DNA of 64,000 bases from assembly GCA_947625305.1 (NCBI GenBank), contig CANQNW010000009.1, forward strand, positions 1 to 64,000. The letters run 5' to 3'. Below are positions 1-8,741 of this stretch, piece by piece. The position numbers and the translations under genes were made by a program. A model generated the notes under the pieces. That model was not told the origin of the DNA. It saw only the letters and a list, made by a program, of their open reading frames with translations, and did no database searches. Positions within the stretch are counted from its first letter, which is position 1; each line of letters starts with the position of its first letter. The DNA comes from Candidatus Gastranaerophilales bacterium. Lineage in GTDB: Bacteria; Cyanobacteriota; Vampirovibrionia; Gastranaerophilales; Gastranaerophilaceae.

Positions 1-480
1 CTCCCTCGCAAGGCATTATCCAATTTGCAACTATTTCAGATGGGTCTACTTTTGTTTTATATCTGTTATTTATTTGACTGTTTGATTTATTTTGAGAGAT
101 GGGAGGTTCAACTGCCCTTTTATAATTTATTGTTTGATTTACGGGAAGCAAGTAGGTTGGGTTTTAACCCAACCTACAAACTTGTTGATGGAAATAAAAT
201 GATAAGGAATTTTAATTTTCCTCAAGAAACAATAGTAAAGGGCGACAGTAAATCTGCTTCAATTGCGGCTGCAAGTATTTTAGCAAAAGTAGTTCGTAAT
301 AGGTATATGGCGGAGCTTGATAAAGAGTTCCCCCCCCCCATGTACGACTGGGCTCAAAATAAAGGTTATATGACACAAGCTCATCTTGATGCGGTTGATA
401 AATACGGGCTTTGTAAATACCATCGCAAAAAATTTTTTGAAAAACATAATCAAAAAGCAAATCAATTGACATTTTTCTAA
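1..480 (+). CDS. rnhB: Ribonuclease HII C-terminal part fused to unrelated N-terminal sequence (partial at window edge)
   Basis: The second half of this frame is a clear RNase HII C-terminus: VDGNK, then VKGDSKSASIAAASILAKV, then the AQNKGY segment and the C-terminal HRKKF. RNase HII removes ribonucleotides and RNA primers from DNA. The family N-terminus with the catalytic DExG motif is not present. Upstream of about position 178 the frame is hydrophobic, matches nothing I recognise, and stays open to the window start; a TTG at 25 is a possible start. A perfect hairpin at 152-177 lies at the junction. A 10-C run adds two prolines between FP and MY compared with the usual family spacing. Probably an interrupted or rearranged gene; the rest may lie outside the window. 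Confidence 0.7.
   Translation, partial: LPRKALSNLQLFQMGLLLFYICYLFDCLIYFERWEVQLPFYNLLFDLREASRLGFNPTYKLVDGNKMIRNFNFPQETIVKGDSKSASIAAASILAKVVRNRYMAELDKEFPPPMYDWAQNKGYMTQAHLDAVDKYGLCKYHRKKFFEKHNQKANQLTFF
152..177. repeat. 12-bp perfect hairpin repeat at the RNase HII junction
   Basis: The arms GTAGGTTGGGTT and AACCCAACCTAC pair perfectly around a two-base TT loop. It lies exactly where the RNase HII-like reading frame begins. Its GC content is high compared with the surroundings, and GTAGGTTGGGTT-type palindromes are dispersed intergenic repeats in other bacteria. It is probably part of an inserted element or the scar of one. Confidence 0.6.
330..339. repeat. 10-nt poly-C tract inside rnhB
   Basis: Ten consecutive C residues encode three prolines in EFPPPMYDWAQ. 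Relatives have one residue between FP and Y, so about six C residues appear to have been added in frame. Slippage by one or two bases would frameshift the last third of the protein. Confidence 0.8.
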
Positions 481-508
481 ATACTTGTAAAATTTATTGT
501 GTAAGGCT

Positions 509-518
509 GGGGGGGGGG
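509..518. repeat. 10-nt poly-G tract acting as ribosome binding site
   Basis: Ten consecutive G residues run into AGAAAG directly before the ATG at 525, so the tract forms the Shine-Dalgarno region of the next gene. A change in tract length would change the SD-to-start spacing. This is the second 10-nt G/C homopolymer within 190 bases of an AT-rich sequence. Confidence 0.75.
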
Positions 519-524
519 AGAAAG

Positions 525-980
525 ATGCAAATTATCGGAAAATGTCCCGAGTGCGGGTACTTGATTAATGATACTGATAGAGTTTGCCCGTATTGCGGAA
601 AAGAATTATACATAAGTAATATTACAGATAAAGAATTATCTGTTGAAACAGAACTTGAAAAATTTAACTGGGGTGCATTGTTTGGCGGTTGGATTTGGGG
701 TGTTTGTCATAAAGTATGGTGGAGTTTATTTATTATACCTTTGAGTTTAATTCCGCATTTAGGAATTGTTTTTAATATAATTTTTTCTCTTATACTCGGA
801 TTTAACGGAAATAAATTGGCATGGAAAAATAAAAAATGGGAGAGCATTGAACAATTTAATGAGGTTCAAAGACGATGGGTGATTATAAGTATAGTGATAT
901 CTGTTTTTTATGGTTTATTTATTGTCTTGTTATCTTCTTTCTTAATATTGATATTAAATCTTTTAAAAAATGTATTTTAA
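525..980 (+). CDS. Zinc-ribbon membrane protein of unknown function
   Basis: The protein has 151 residues. An N-terminal zinc ribbon has two CxxC pairs (CPECGY and CPYCGK, about residues 8-26). An amphipathic segment rich in tryptophan (NWGALFGGWIWGVCHKVWW) and two or three membrane segments follow. This resembles small bacterial proteins that join a zinc ribbon to a DUF2628-like membrane domain. The start is the ATG just after the poly-G ribosome binding site. It is probably an inner-membrane protein with a cytosolic zinc ribbon; function is unknown. The next gene is convergent, so it appears to be transcribed alone or after rnhB. Confidence 0.7.
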   Translation: MQIIGKCPECGYLINDTDRVCPYCGKELYISNITDKELSVETELEKFNWGALFGGWIWGVCHKVWWSLFIIPLSLIPHLGIVFNIIFSLILGFNGNKLAWKNKKWESIEQFNEVQRRWVIISIVISVFYGLFIVLLSSFLILILNLLKNVF

Positions 981-1081
981 TCTTACCTTTTACTAAATTA
1001 AAGTTGTAGATTAGTAAAAAAGTAAAATAAACATTTTTATGTGTTTTTATTGGTTGAGTTATGGGAAACCGGATATTTGGC

Positions 1082-1101
1082 ACAAAATTTTTAAATTTTG
1101 T
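1082..1101. terminator. Weak AT palindrome between convergent genes
   Basis: ACAAAATTT and AAATTTTGT form a 9-bp stem with a TT loop, in the 217-base gap between two convergent genes. The stem is almost all A/T and no good T-run follows, so a terminator role is only possible. I see nothing else in this gap. Confidence 0.25.
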
Positions 1102-1197
1102 TAAAACCAAACCAAACAACCTTGCTTTTATATTTTTTTGGCTTATTGCCCAAAGTTATAATTTATGCTCTTATTTATATATTAATTTATAGGTTAT

Positions 1198-1557
1198 TTA
1201 TCTTATATTCCTTATTACATTTAATGTTGTAGGTAAAGTTGGGTATACAAGAAAAATAGAAATTACCAGCCAATAAAATACTATTGTTTCTTCAATTATG
1301 AGAAAAACTATACAAAGTATATCTTTGATAAACTTGATTTTATCAATTATTCTATAATTTTCATTATTTAGTAGTTTACCCTCAATTATATTTATTATTA
1401 TCGTGCTTATAGTCGGAATATTTAATTTTAAAAAATAATAAAAATCCCAATTTATTTTCCATCTTTCTATAGGATTTAGAATCCAATTAAAACATAAAAG
1501 TTGTATGTATATAATTATTGCAATTATAAAATAGATTATTACATTTTTTCTGAACAT
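1198..1557 (-). CDS. Small multi-spanning membrane protein, possible immunity protein
   Basis: The protein has 119 residues and is very hydrophobic, with about three predicted membrane segments (residues 7-27, around 45-60, and 85-110). No family was recognised. Its ATG lies inside the last 19 bases of the upstream toxin-like gene, with AAGGGAA as a likely ribosome binding site, so the two should be translationally coupled. A tiny membrane protein directly overlapping the 3' end of an effector-like gene is the usual layout of an immunity protein. That role is inferred from position only. Confidence 0.55.
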   Translation of the reverse strand: MFRKNVIIYFIIAIIIYIQLLCFNWILNPIERWKINWDFYYFLKLNIPTISTIIINIIEGKLLNNENYRIIDKIKFIKDILCIVFLIIEETIVFYWLVISIFLVYPTLPTTLNVIRNIR

Positions 1558-2501
1558 TTTCTTATTTCCCTTATTTCATTTTTAGGTATTATAACATGAT
1601 AAATAATAAAATAAGGTATAATCTCTCCCCTGTCTTGTAATCTTCGTCCTGCTCTTACCATTGGATTATTATCATTCTTATTAAAATCATAAACATCTGT
1701 TACATATAATTCCAAATCCCCGTTTTTCTTATATTTCATTTCTTTTATATCTACATTACCTAATGCATTATGAAAATTCTTATCAGTAAAATTAATACTT
1801 CCTTCCGTAATTAATCCTTTTTGCATTTTATTATTATTTTCATTAAATAATTTTTTGAAATCTTCATTTTGAACTATTACTTTGGATAAATCTTTTGATG
1901 AAAGATGTTCCGAATTAATAAATATTCCTTTTGTTGAATTTAATTTATCTTCTCCGATTTGAGTTTTTATTTTCTCTTTAAAATAATCTTGAAAATCATT
2001 ATCCAATTCTGTGTAATTGTTGTATATCAAATGTTCTTTTGCATAATCTGTATTCAAATACGAATCTTTCTTTGACATTAATACATTTTCTGTTGCTTCA
2101 ATTCCAAAAAAATTTCTTGCTTGATTACTATAGTTATTCAAATTATTAAGCATATATTCATATAAAGGGACTTGAATTCCCTCCGGCAAATTTTCTATTC
2201 CGGTTGTAATGTTATTTACTAATTGTTTCTCAAAATCTTTTTCTTTCTCTTCTAATATTTCCCGTACAAAATTTATTTTATCTACGGTATTTAAAGAATC
2301 AGAGTTAAAATCGAAATTATTTGTTATTTTTTCTTTATCAGATTTTAGATATTCATCAAATTCAACCTGACCTTTTAACAAAACTCTATCTGCAGTATCT
2401 TTTTTGTTATAATCATTATGTATAGAGTTTCCTCCCCCGTTTTTATAGGTAAATTTTCCCTCATCATCACGAGGGTGTTCTGCCTCATTCCAAACAGCCA
2501 T
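1539..2501 (-). CDS. Toxin-like or phage-capsid-like protein with HPRDDxGKFT N-terminus
   Basis: The protein has 320 residues. The ATG at 2501 is preferred over the TTG at 2507 because AAGGAAGG lies about nine bases before it. The N-terminus WNEAEHPRDDEGKFT matches the RDExGxFT signature seen at the N-terminus of phage-derived and polymorphic-toxin-like proteins. A charged helical middle follows, then a C-terminal block with LELYVTDVYDF, a conserved-looking RAGRRLQDRGEIIPYF stretch and a final VIIPKNEI. No secretion signal or catalytic motif was identified. The gene overlaps a small membrane gene, so a toxin/immunity pair is plausible, but a domesticated phage gene fits the N-terminus equally well. 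Confidence 0.5.
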   Translation of the reverse strand: MAVWNEAEHPRDDEGKFTYKNGGGNSIHNDYNKKDTADRVLLKGQVEFDEYLKSDKEKITNNFDFNSDSLNTVDKINFVREILEEKEKDFEKQLVNNITTGIENLPEGIQVPLYEYMLNNLNNYSNQARNFFGIEATENVLMSKKDSYLNTDYAKEHLIYNNYTELDNDFQDYFKEKIKTQIGEDKLNSTKGIFINSEHLSSKDLSKVIVQNEDFKKLFNENNNKMQKGLITEGSINFTDKNFHNALGNVDIKEMKYKKNGDLELYVTDVYDFNKNDNNPMVRAGRRLQDRGEIIPYFIIYHVIIPKNEIREIRKCSEKM

Positions 2502-2888
2502 AACCAATTTCCTTCCTTAATTTATTTTTCTACAGCGAATTAACTAATAATAATCTTACCTAATCCCCATTTTATTATTAACAGCTTATCTAACTTGTTG
2601 TTTCTTTATATTTTCAGTATAAATCTTTTTTAAAACTTTTCAAGATGTATCGAATAAAAATATTATTTTACTCAATTTCAAATACAGCGGAAATCATGAT
2701 GAATACATGATTTCAGATATATGTAAATAATTGTAAATTAATCAAAATCAATTACATTTTATTGTTATTTTTAATAAATTTTTGAAAATTTTTTAAAAAA
2801 CAAAAAAATTAAATAATTTGCTCAAAAGCTTGTTTGTGTTACAATATAAGTATCATGGGATATGAATTATATATGAAGGGGATAGATT
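2502..2888. promoter_or_regulatory. Divergent intergenic region upstream of gyrA with promoter and inverted repeat
   Basis: This 387-base AT-rich gap separates the toxin-like gene (minus) from gyrA (plus). It holds a perfect 9-bp inverted repeat, GAAATCATG-N7-CATGATTTC (2690-2714), a candidate operator. A likely gyrA promoter is TTGCTC (2818-2823), a 16-base spacer and TACAAT (2840-2845). AAGGGG serves as ribosome binding site for the TTG start at 2889. No ORF or RNA gene was recognised in it. Confidence 0.5.
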
Positions 2889-5432
2889 TTGGCACAGCAG
2901 AATATATTTGAAGACGGTAAAATAGTTCCTGTTAACATCAGAGAACAGATGAAACAATGTTATATAGACTACGCAATGTCGGTTATTATAGGCAGAGCTT
3001 TGCCTGACGTGCGTGACGGCTTAAAGCCCGTTCATAGACGTATTTTATTTGCTATGAACGAACTTGGAATGGCGCCAGATAAACCGTTTAAGAAATGTGC
3101 CAGAATAGTCGGTGAAGTTTTAGGTAAATACCACCCCCACGGTGATACTGCCGTATATGAAGCTTTGGTTCGTATGGCACAAGACTTCTCTACCCGTTAT
3201 TTAACCGTTGACGGGCATGGAAACTTTGGTTCGGTCGATGGCGACGGAGCAGCCGCTATGAGGTACACAGAAGCCAGAATGCATAAAATTACAACATCTA
3301 TGCTTGCAGATATTGACTGCGAAACGGTAGATTTTGTTCCAAACTTTGATGGTTCACTGGAAGAACCATCTGTTCTCCCCGTAAGACTTCCTATGCTTTT
3401 ATTAAACGGGGTATCAGGTATTGCTGTCGGTATGGCAACCAATGTTCCGCCTCATAATTTATGTGAAGTCGTAGACGGCACAATTGCTTTAATTGATAAC
3501 CCGAATCTTACAACGGATGAACTTATGCAATATATCAAAGGCCCTGATTTCCCTACGGGCGCAAGCATTATAGGTTTATCCGAAATAAAAAAAGCTTATG
3601 AAACAGGCAGAGGCTCTATAAAAATGTCTGCAATATCTTCTTTTGAAGAAATAACAGGTGCAGGCAGACAAACTAAAACAGCTATTGTTGTTACGGAAAT
3701 ACCTTATCAGGTTAATAAAGCGGTTTTAATCTCTAAAATAGCCGAACTTGTAAGGGATAAAAGAATAGACGGAATTTCAGATATCCGTGATGAATCCGAC
3801 CGTGAGGGCATGCGTATTGTTATTGAATTAAAACGTGATGCGAAGCCTGATGTTGTTAGAAATAACTTATATAAATACACTCAATTAACGGCTACATTTG
3901 GTGTTAATATGCTGGCTTTAGTAGGTCAGCAGCCTAGGTTAATGAACCTGCTTGAAGTCTTAAATGAATTTATTGAACACAGGGTTGAAATTATCACAAG
4001 AAGAACTCTTTTCTTCCTTAAAAAAGCTAAGATGAGAGCGCATATCTTAGAGGGTTTATTAATTGCCTTAGCAAGTCTTGATGATGTAATAGAACTTATT
4101 AAAAAGTCAAAAACCGCTGATGATGCAAGACTTGGCTTGATGTCTAAGTTCGGACTTGATGTTGATCAGGCTAATGCAATTCTTGAAATGCAATTAAGAA
4201 GATTAACAGGTTTGGAACAAGATAAAATTAAAGCGGAATTTGAAGAACTACAGCAGAAAATTAAAGAATATGAAGAATTACTTGCCGACAGAAATAAGGT
4301 TCTGGCTTTAATAAAAACAGAATTAAAAGAGGATAAAGAAAAATATGGCGACGAAAGAAAAACCCAAATTCTGCCCGAAGTTGATGAAATGACTATAGAA
4401 GACTTAACTCCGAATGTTCCTATGGCTGTATTTATTACACGTCAAGGATATATAAAGAGAATTTCTCTTGATGTATTTGAAAGACAAAATAGAGCTACCC
4501 GTGGCAAAGGCGGAATAAAAACTAAAGAAGATGATGATGTAGGTCATTTCTTTACTGCAATGATGCATGATAAAGTATTATTCTTCTCAAGCAAAGGAAC
4601 TGTTTACAGCTTAAATGTATATGACTTCCCTGAAGGCTCAAGACAGGCTAAGGGATTGCCTATTATAAATGTTCTTCCGCTTGAACAGGATGAACAAATT
4701 ACTGCGGTTGTTCCTGTTTCTAACTTTGACCCGAATTCCAATTTGATTATGCTTACTAAGAAAGGCTACATAAAACGTATCGGGCTTGATAACTTTGCAA
4801 GCATTAGAAAGAACGGAATTATTGCAATCGGACTTGAAGAAGGCGATACATTAAATTGGGTTAAACAGGCAAATAATTCTGATGAAGTATTTATAGCAAC
4901 CAGCTGCGGTATGGCAATAAGGTTTGCTATCGAGGATTTAAGACCTTTAGGCAGAAGTGCAAGAGGTGTAAACTCAATGAAATTAAGAACAGGTGATACG
5001 ATTATCGGCTGTGATATTATTCCTAAAAACTTTGATGCCGATTTACTCGTTGTAACCTCTGACGGGTTTGGTAAACGGTCTAAATTGTCGGAATTCAGAG
5101 CACAAAATAGAGGCGGAATAGGTTTAATAGCTACTAAATTTAAATCTGCTTCCTCAAGACTTGTTGCTTTAACGGTTGTTGAAGAATCCGATGAAATTAT
5201 GGTAGTAACTCAAAACGGTATAGTTTCAAGGATTAAAGCCGGCGACATCTCTCGTCAGGGCAGACCTGCAACAGGCGTAAGAATTCAAAATCTGATGGAT
5301 AACGATTCTGTTATGGCTGTTAATAAAATAGTTGTAACTGATACAGATGACGGCAAAGCGCCTGAAGATGCCATTGAAGATAATGCGGAAACTGCTATTC
5401 AAAACAAATTGGACGGACTTGACAATGAATAA
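2889..5432 (+). CDS. gyrA: DNA gyrase subunit A
   Basis: GyrA is the DNA breakage-reunion subunit of gyrase, which introduces negative supercoils with GyrB. The 847-residue length is normal. The N-terminus [17 protein letters not shown], the HPHGD loop (residues 82-86) and the active-site Tyr126 in RYTEAR are clear. The C-terminal pinwheel follows, with a GyrA-box-like ATRGKGG. The residues matching E. coli Ser83 and Asp87 are Thr87 and Glu91 here. Translation starts at a TTG preceded by AAGGGG. The 3' end overlaps ridA by 8 bases, and dtd follows, so the three form one operon. gyrB is about 37 kb away on the other strand. Confidence 0.98.
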   Translation: MAQQNIFEDGKIVPVNIREQMKQCYIDYAMSVIIGRALPDVRDGLKPVHRRILFAMNELGMAPDKPFKKCARIVGEVLGKYHPHGDTAVYEALVRMAQDFSTRYLTVDGHGNFGSVDGDGAAAMRYTEARMHKITTSMLADIDCETVDFVPNFDGSLEEPSVLPVRLPMLLLNGVSGIAVGMATNVPPHNLCEVVDGTIALIDNPNLTTDELMQYIKGPDFPTGASIIGLSEIKKAYETGRGSIKMSAISSFEEITGAGRQTKTAIVVTEIPYQVNKAVLISKIAELVRDKRIDGISDIRDESDREGMRIVIELKRDAKPDVVRNNLYKYTQLTATFGVNMLALVGQQPRLMNLLEVLNEFIEHRVEIITRRTLFFLKKAKMRAHILEGLLIALASLDDVIELIKKSKTADDARLGLMSKFGLDVDQANAILEMQLRRLTGLEQDKIKAEFEELQQKIKEYEELLADRNKVLALIKTELKEDKEKYGDERKTQILPEVDEMTIEDLTPNVPMAVFITRQGYIKRISLDVFERQNRATRGKGGIKTKEDDDVGHFFTAMMHDKVLFFSSKGTVYSLNVYDFPEGSRQAKGLPIINVLPLEQDEQITAVVPVSNFDPNSNLIMLTKKGYIKRIGLDNFASIRKNGIIAIGLEEGDTLNWVKQANNSDEVFIATSCGMAIRFAIEDLRPLGRSARGVNSMKLRTGDTIIGCDIIPKNFDADLLVVTSDGFGKRSKLSEFRAQNRGGIGLIATKFKSASSRLVALTVVEESDEIMVVTQNGIVSRIKAGDISRQGRPATGVRIQNLMDNDSVMAVNKIVVTDTDDGKAPEDAIEDNAETAIQNKLDGLDNE

Positions 5433-5802
5433 AGTAATATCGACAGATAAAGCCCCAAAAGCAATCGGGCCGTACTCACAGGCAATATTGGCAGGAAATA
5501 CTCTTTATTGCTCGGGGCAGATTGCCATTAACCCTGACACTAACACTTTTATAGAAGGCGGAATTGAAGAACAGACAAATTTAATTCTTAAAAATATAGA
5601 TGGACTTCTCGCCTCTATAGGGTTTAGCTATTCGGATGTCGTTAAAACAACCTGTTTTCTTGCGGATATGAATGATTTTTCTACTTTCAACAATTTATAC
5701 GAAAAAGCATTTATCTCAAAGCCTGCCCGCTCTTGCGTTGCTGTTAGGACATTACCTAAAAATGCTCTTGTTGAGATAGAAGTAATAGCGGTAAAAAATT
5801 AA
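5425..5802 (+). CDS. ridA: RidA family reactive-intermediate deaminase
   Basis: RidA hydrolyses reactive enamines and imines made by PLP enzymes such as threonine dehydratase, releasing ammonia and a 2-keto acid in the cytosol. The 125-residue protein shows the family features: [10 protein letters not shown] near the N-terminus, YCSGQI, and the C-terminal block with the key arginine ([20 protein letters not shown]). A longer frame begins at 5347, but the family N-terminus fits [11 protein letters not shown] at 5425. This ATG overlaps the end of gyrA by 8 bases, and the gene ends one base into dtd. Confidence 0.95.
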   Translation: MNKVISTDKAPKAIGPYSQAILAGNTLYCSGQIAINPDTNTFIEGGIEEQTNLILKNIDGLLASIGFSYSDVVKTTCFLADMNDFSTFNNLYEKAFISKPARSCVAVRTLPKNALVEIEVIAVKN

Positions 5803-6251
5803 TGAGAGTTGTTCTTCAAAGAGTTGAGAAAGCTTCCGTTACTATTGATAATGAACTTTATAGTTCAGTCGGACACGGTTTTCTTTTGCTCTTCGGGGCA
5901 GAAAAAGGTGATACAAAGGCTCAGGCTGATTGGATGGCAGCTAAAATTATGGCACTTCGCTGTTTTTCTGATGATAACGGGAAAATGAATCTTTCAATAA
6001 AAGATGTAAATGGCGAAATATTAATAGTTTCGCAGTTTACACTGGCAGGTGCTGTAAAGAAAGGTACAAGACCAAGTTTTGATAATGCTATGGCGCCTGA
6101 TGAAGCGAACGAACTCTATGAATATTTCATTTCTAAATTTAAAGAACAAAATATTCCCGTTAAAACAGGAGTTTTTGGCGCACATATGTCAGTATGTCTT
6201 ATTAATGACGGCCCTGTCACTTTTGTAATAGATGCACCCATTTTAGCCTAA
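5802..6251 (+). CDS. dtd: D-aminoacyl-tRNA deacylase
   Basis: Dtd removes D-amino acids (and glycine from tRNA-Ala) from mischarged tRNAs, a proofreading step in translation. The 149-residue protein begins MRVVLQRV and has both active-site motifs, SQFTLAG near residue 78 and the Gly-cisPro motif NDGPVTF near residue 136. The start overlaps the ridA stop codon by one base (TAATG), so translation is probably coupled. It is the last gene of the gyrA-ridA-dtd run. Confidence 0.97.
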   Translation: MRVVLQRVEKASVTIDNELYSSVGHGFLLLFGAEKGDTKAQADWMAAKIMALRCFSDDNGKMNLSIKDVNGEILIVSQFTLAGAVKKGTRPSFDNAMAPDEANELYEYFISKFKEQNIPVKTGVFGAHMSVCLINDGPVTFVIDAPILA

Positions 6252-6382
6252 TATTAAGTTTTGTAATTAAATCATAATATCCCAGCATTTTTTTTATTGA
6301 GGGGTTTTTATATGGGTAGAAAAAAACAGTAACAATTTCTATTATATTATTATATAATACGAATAAAAGATAAGGAAAATAT

Positions 6383-6616
6383 ATGAAAATATCACCTATC
6401 AGTTTCGGAATGGGGCAGTCTGAAAAAAAATTATCGGTTGAACATAACGATATAATGCCAACAACTGTTAGACACAATTCGTTATCAGATATGGAATTTA
6501 ATATTGTTGCTGATGCAATCAGATGTCAAAACTTAAAAAGCCAGATGAATGTCAGATTATCTGCATTAAAACGCAATTTGAATAATTGCATGGCAAGAAG
6601 TACATATAATGTTTAA
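6383..6616 (+). CDS. Small protein with ISPISFG N-terminus
   Basis: The protein has 77 residues with no known domain. It starts MKISPISFG, close to the MISPVSF start of the unrelated protein at 28696-29136. The rest is hydrophilic and mostly helical with a basic C-terminal half. AAGGAAAA precedes the ATG, and a TATAAT lies about 30 bases upstream. I do not recognise a function. Short proteins with this kind of N-terminus seem typical of gut Melainabacteria, which is an inference from memory. Confidence 0.6.
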   Translation: MKISPISFGMGQSEKKLSVEHNDIMPTTVRHNSLSDMEFNIVADAIRCQNLKSQMNVRLSALKRNLNNCMARSTYNV

Positions 6617-6620
6617 TTAA

Positions 6621-8084
6621 TTATATTACTGCCGTTACATTTAAAGAATATTCAAACAATAACTCTTCCCTTGCTATTACTCTTAAGTTCGGAATCATTT
6701 GTGAAAATACCAGATAAATGATATGTCTTAACTTCATTGGTGCAATTAAAATTATTTCTTTTGCATCAGGGCTGTATTGTTCTATTTGCTCTTTTAATGT
6801 ATTTACGATATTTTCTATCTTATTACTTTCAATTCTTATTACTTCATCATTTTCTTTATCGCCTAAAAAGGTCTTAATACTTTCCGCTGAAAGTTCAAAG
6901 GCATTTATTGTTTTATCTTCGTTTGTTATTAAAGAATTGCTTATCTGTCTTGCAAGTGAAATTCTTATTCTTTCAAGTAATTCTTCTTTATTTGTTTCAT
7001 CGGCAAAATCGTTTATTTTTTCAAAAATGTATACTATATCTTTTATTGAAACTTTTTCTTTTACCAGATTTGTTAAAATATATTTTAACTCTGCAACGGA
7101 AAGGTAGTCAGGAATTATATTTTCTATTAAATATAAATTTTGATTGCTTACAATTTCAATATATCTGTTAATGTCAGAGTAATCAAATATATCATCAATA
7201 TATTTAATTACGGTATATTCAAGAAGGCTTGCAATAAAATCAACAGCATCAAGTCCTTTAGCCCAGAAATCTTTTGCTTTTTCTTCATTTATCCAAATTG
7301 TTTCATGTTCTGTAATATAGTCCCTGTCTTTGATTGAGTCTTCAGGAATTTCATCAATTTGAAGTTCATTTTTAAAGAACATTGTATAACCGCAATAAGC
7401 ATGAGTTTTTATAACCGGAATTCCCCGTACTTTTATGGCAAATTCATTTTCTTCCAAGCTGTCATCGATTTCTATATTGATTTTTGGAATAATATACCCT
7501 AAAGATTCGGTTAAATTCTGCCTTATTAGTACTATTTGCGACAATATATTATATTCATTTTCATTGTTTAATATATCCATCAACTCTTCCGAGATTGCAA
7601 GTGTTAATTTTTGCTCGCCGAGTTTTTGCTCCATTACATCGGGGGATATTACTTTTGATAATTTCTTTTTTAAATCTTCAAGTTCATTTATGTGCTTGGA
7701 AATTTCTTCATTTAATATTGCTCTTGAGTCTTCTGATGTATCATCTATTAAAGATTTTACCTGCGAGATTTTTTCTCGTTTTTCTTTTATTTTCTTTTGT
7801 ATGTCAAGGCATAATTCATAAGGGTCTAACTCGGGGTTAATTATCCGCTCTATTTTGGATTTAAAGTTTAATAAGTCGGAATTATCATTTACTAAGTCAT
7901 CATTTTCTACTTCTTTTATAAAGATGCAGTTATAAAAAACTTCTTCATCTTCTGTTTCAAGTTCTTGGATTGCGTATATATCCCAGCCGTCTTTTGACAT
8001 TTCATTTAATAAGTTTTCAAGTTTTTCATTGTCATTGTATGGTGATGTTTTTATTGTAAATATATTTCTTGTCGGTTTATACAT
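6621..8084 (-). CDS. Soluble FlhA/SctV C-terminal-domain-like protein with DUF4177-like N-terminus
   Basis: The protein has 487 residues and no membrane segment. Residues 1-60 resemble DUF4177 (a short beta-rich domain with LLNEMSKDGWDIYAI). Residues 65-150 are a charged coiled coil. Residues about 160-485 resemble the cytosolic domain of FlhA/SctV, the export gate of flagellar and type III secretion: IVLIRQNLTESLGYIIPKI, then FAIKVRGIPV, then LSVAELKYILTNLVKEKVSIKDI, then ISLARQISNSL, ending in a PNLRVIAREEL segment. In FlhA this part binds chaperone-substrate complexes. The membrane half that forms the export channel is absent, and no flagellar gene is nearby. AAGGA precedes the ATG. Function is unknown. 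Confidence 0.65.
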   Translation of the reverse strand: MYKPTRNIFTIKTSPYNDNEKLENLLNEMSKDGWDIYAIQELETEDEEVFYNCIFIKEVENDDLVNDNSDLLNFKSKIERIINPELDPYELCLDIQKKIKEKREKISQVKSLIDDTSEDSRAILNEEISKHINELEDLKKKLSKVISPDVMEQKLGEQKLTLAISEELMDILNNENEYNILSQIVLIRQNLTESLGYIIPKINIEIDDSLEENEFAIKVRGIPVIKTHAYCGYTMFFKNELQIDEIPEDSIKDRDYITEHETIWINEEKAKDFWAKGLDAVDFIASLLEYTVIKYIDDIFDYSDINRYIEIVSNQNLYLIENIIPDYLSVAELKYILTNLVKEKVSIKDIVYIFEKINDFADETNKEELLERIRISLARQISNSLITNEDKTINAFELSAESIKTFLGDKENDEVIRIESNKIENIVNTLKEQIEQYSPDAKEIILIAPMKLRHIIYLVFSQMIPNLRVIAREELLFEYSLNVTAVI

Positions 8085-8134
8085 TTATAATTCCTTTTTA
8101 TTAATAATAACATTTTTAATTTAAAATTACATTA

Positions 8135-8671
8135 TTATTTTTGAATTATTCCCGTTGCGTGTTTTCCGTTGCAATCGTATGTAAGAATATAATACCCTTT
8201 TCCGCTGTCTTTTATCTCTGCTGAGGAATTAGCAGCGGTTCTTTCTTTAAATGCGATTAAATCTTCTTCGGCTTTTTGGTATTTTTCAAGTTTCTTTTTT
8301 TGTTTAGCTTTTTGAAGTCTGTCTATAATTTCCGCCTCTTCGTCAAGTTCTTCTTGAGTGTACATTTTCTCAACAAGTTTTACTACTTTAACTCTTGCCT
8401 TTAGTGTGTTGCTCTGGTAAAAATCAAGGTGTTTCATATCGTCAGACAGGACTATCATATAATATCCGTCAGGAATTGCATTGCCGTATTCATCATATAA
8501 TGCGCAAGGCAGAGTTAAATTCGGATACTTGCTGGATTCAGGCCCGTGTTTATAAACCTGATTATCCTCCTCGTAAATACCTGCAGGATAAAACGGGTTA
8601 GGATAGTGCCTTTTTGGCCCGTTAAAGTCGGTCATAAAATCATATGCAATTAAATCAGCATCTATAAACAT
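8135..8671 (-). CDS. Hypothetical protein with charged coiled-coil region
   Basis: The protein has 178 residues and I recognise no family. The N-terminal half is rich in Pro, Tyr and Asp (NGPKRHYPNPFYPAGIYEEDN), followed by a beta segment IPDGYYMIVLSDDMKHLDFYQ. A Lys/Glu-rich helix spans about residues 100-145, and the tail is GYYILTYDCNGKHATGIIQK. No signal peptide or membrane segment is seen. It lies 50 bases upstream of the FlhA-like gene on the same strand, so co-transcription is possible. There is no clear ribosome binding site before the ATG. Confidence 0.6.
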   Translation of the reverse strand: MFIDADLIAYDFMTDFNGPKRHYPNPFYPAGIYEEDNQVYKHGPESSKYPNLTLPCALYDEYGNAIPDGYYMIVLSDDMKHLDFYQSNTLKARVKVVKLVEKMYTQEELDEEAEIIDRLQKAKQKKKLEKYQKAEEDLIAFKERTAANSSAEIKDSGKGYYILTYDCNGKHATGIIQK

Positions 8672-8691
8672 ATTAGTTATTTTATCAGATG

Positions 8692-8719
8692 TTGTATAAA
8701 TTTTCTATTTTTGTATAAT
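8692..8719 (+). promoter_or_regulatory. clpP promoter
   Basis: TTGTAT (8692-8697), a 16-base spacer and a consensus TATAAT (8714-8719) lie upstream of clpP, leaving a leader of about 16 bases that contains AAGAGG as ribosome binding site. Confidence 0.6.
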
Positions 8720-8741
8720 ATTAATTGAAAAAGAGGTTTAT

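Noticed and set aside
1539-2501. Toxin-like protein taken as evidence of a prophage at the left edge
   Set aside because: The RDExGxFT start can be phage-derived, but no other phage gene is visible in the region.
2889-5432. Thr87 and Glu91 in GyrA at the quinolone-resistance positions
   Set aside because: Thr and Glu occur naturally at these positions in many bacteria, so they do not show acquired resistance.
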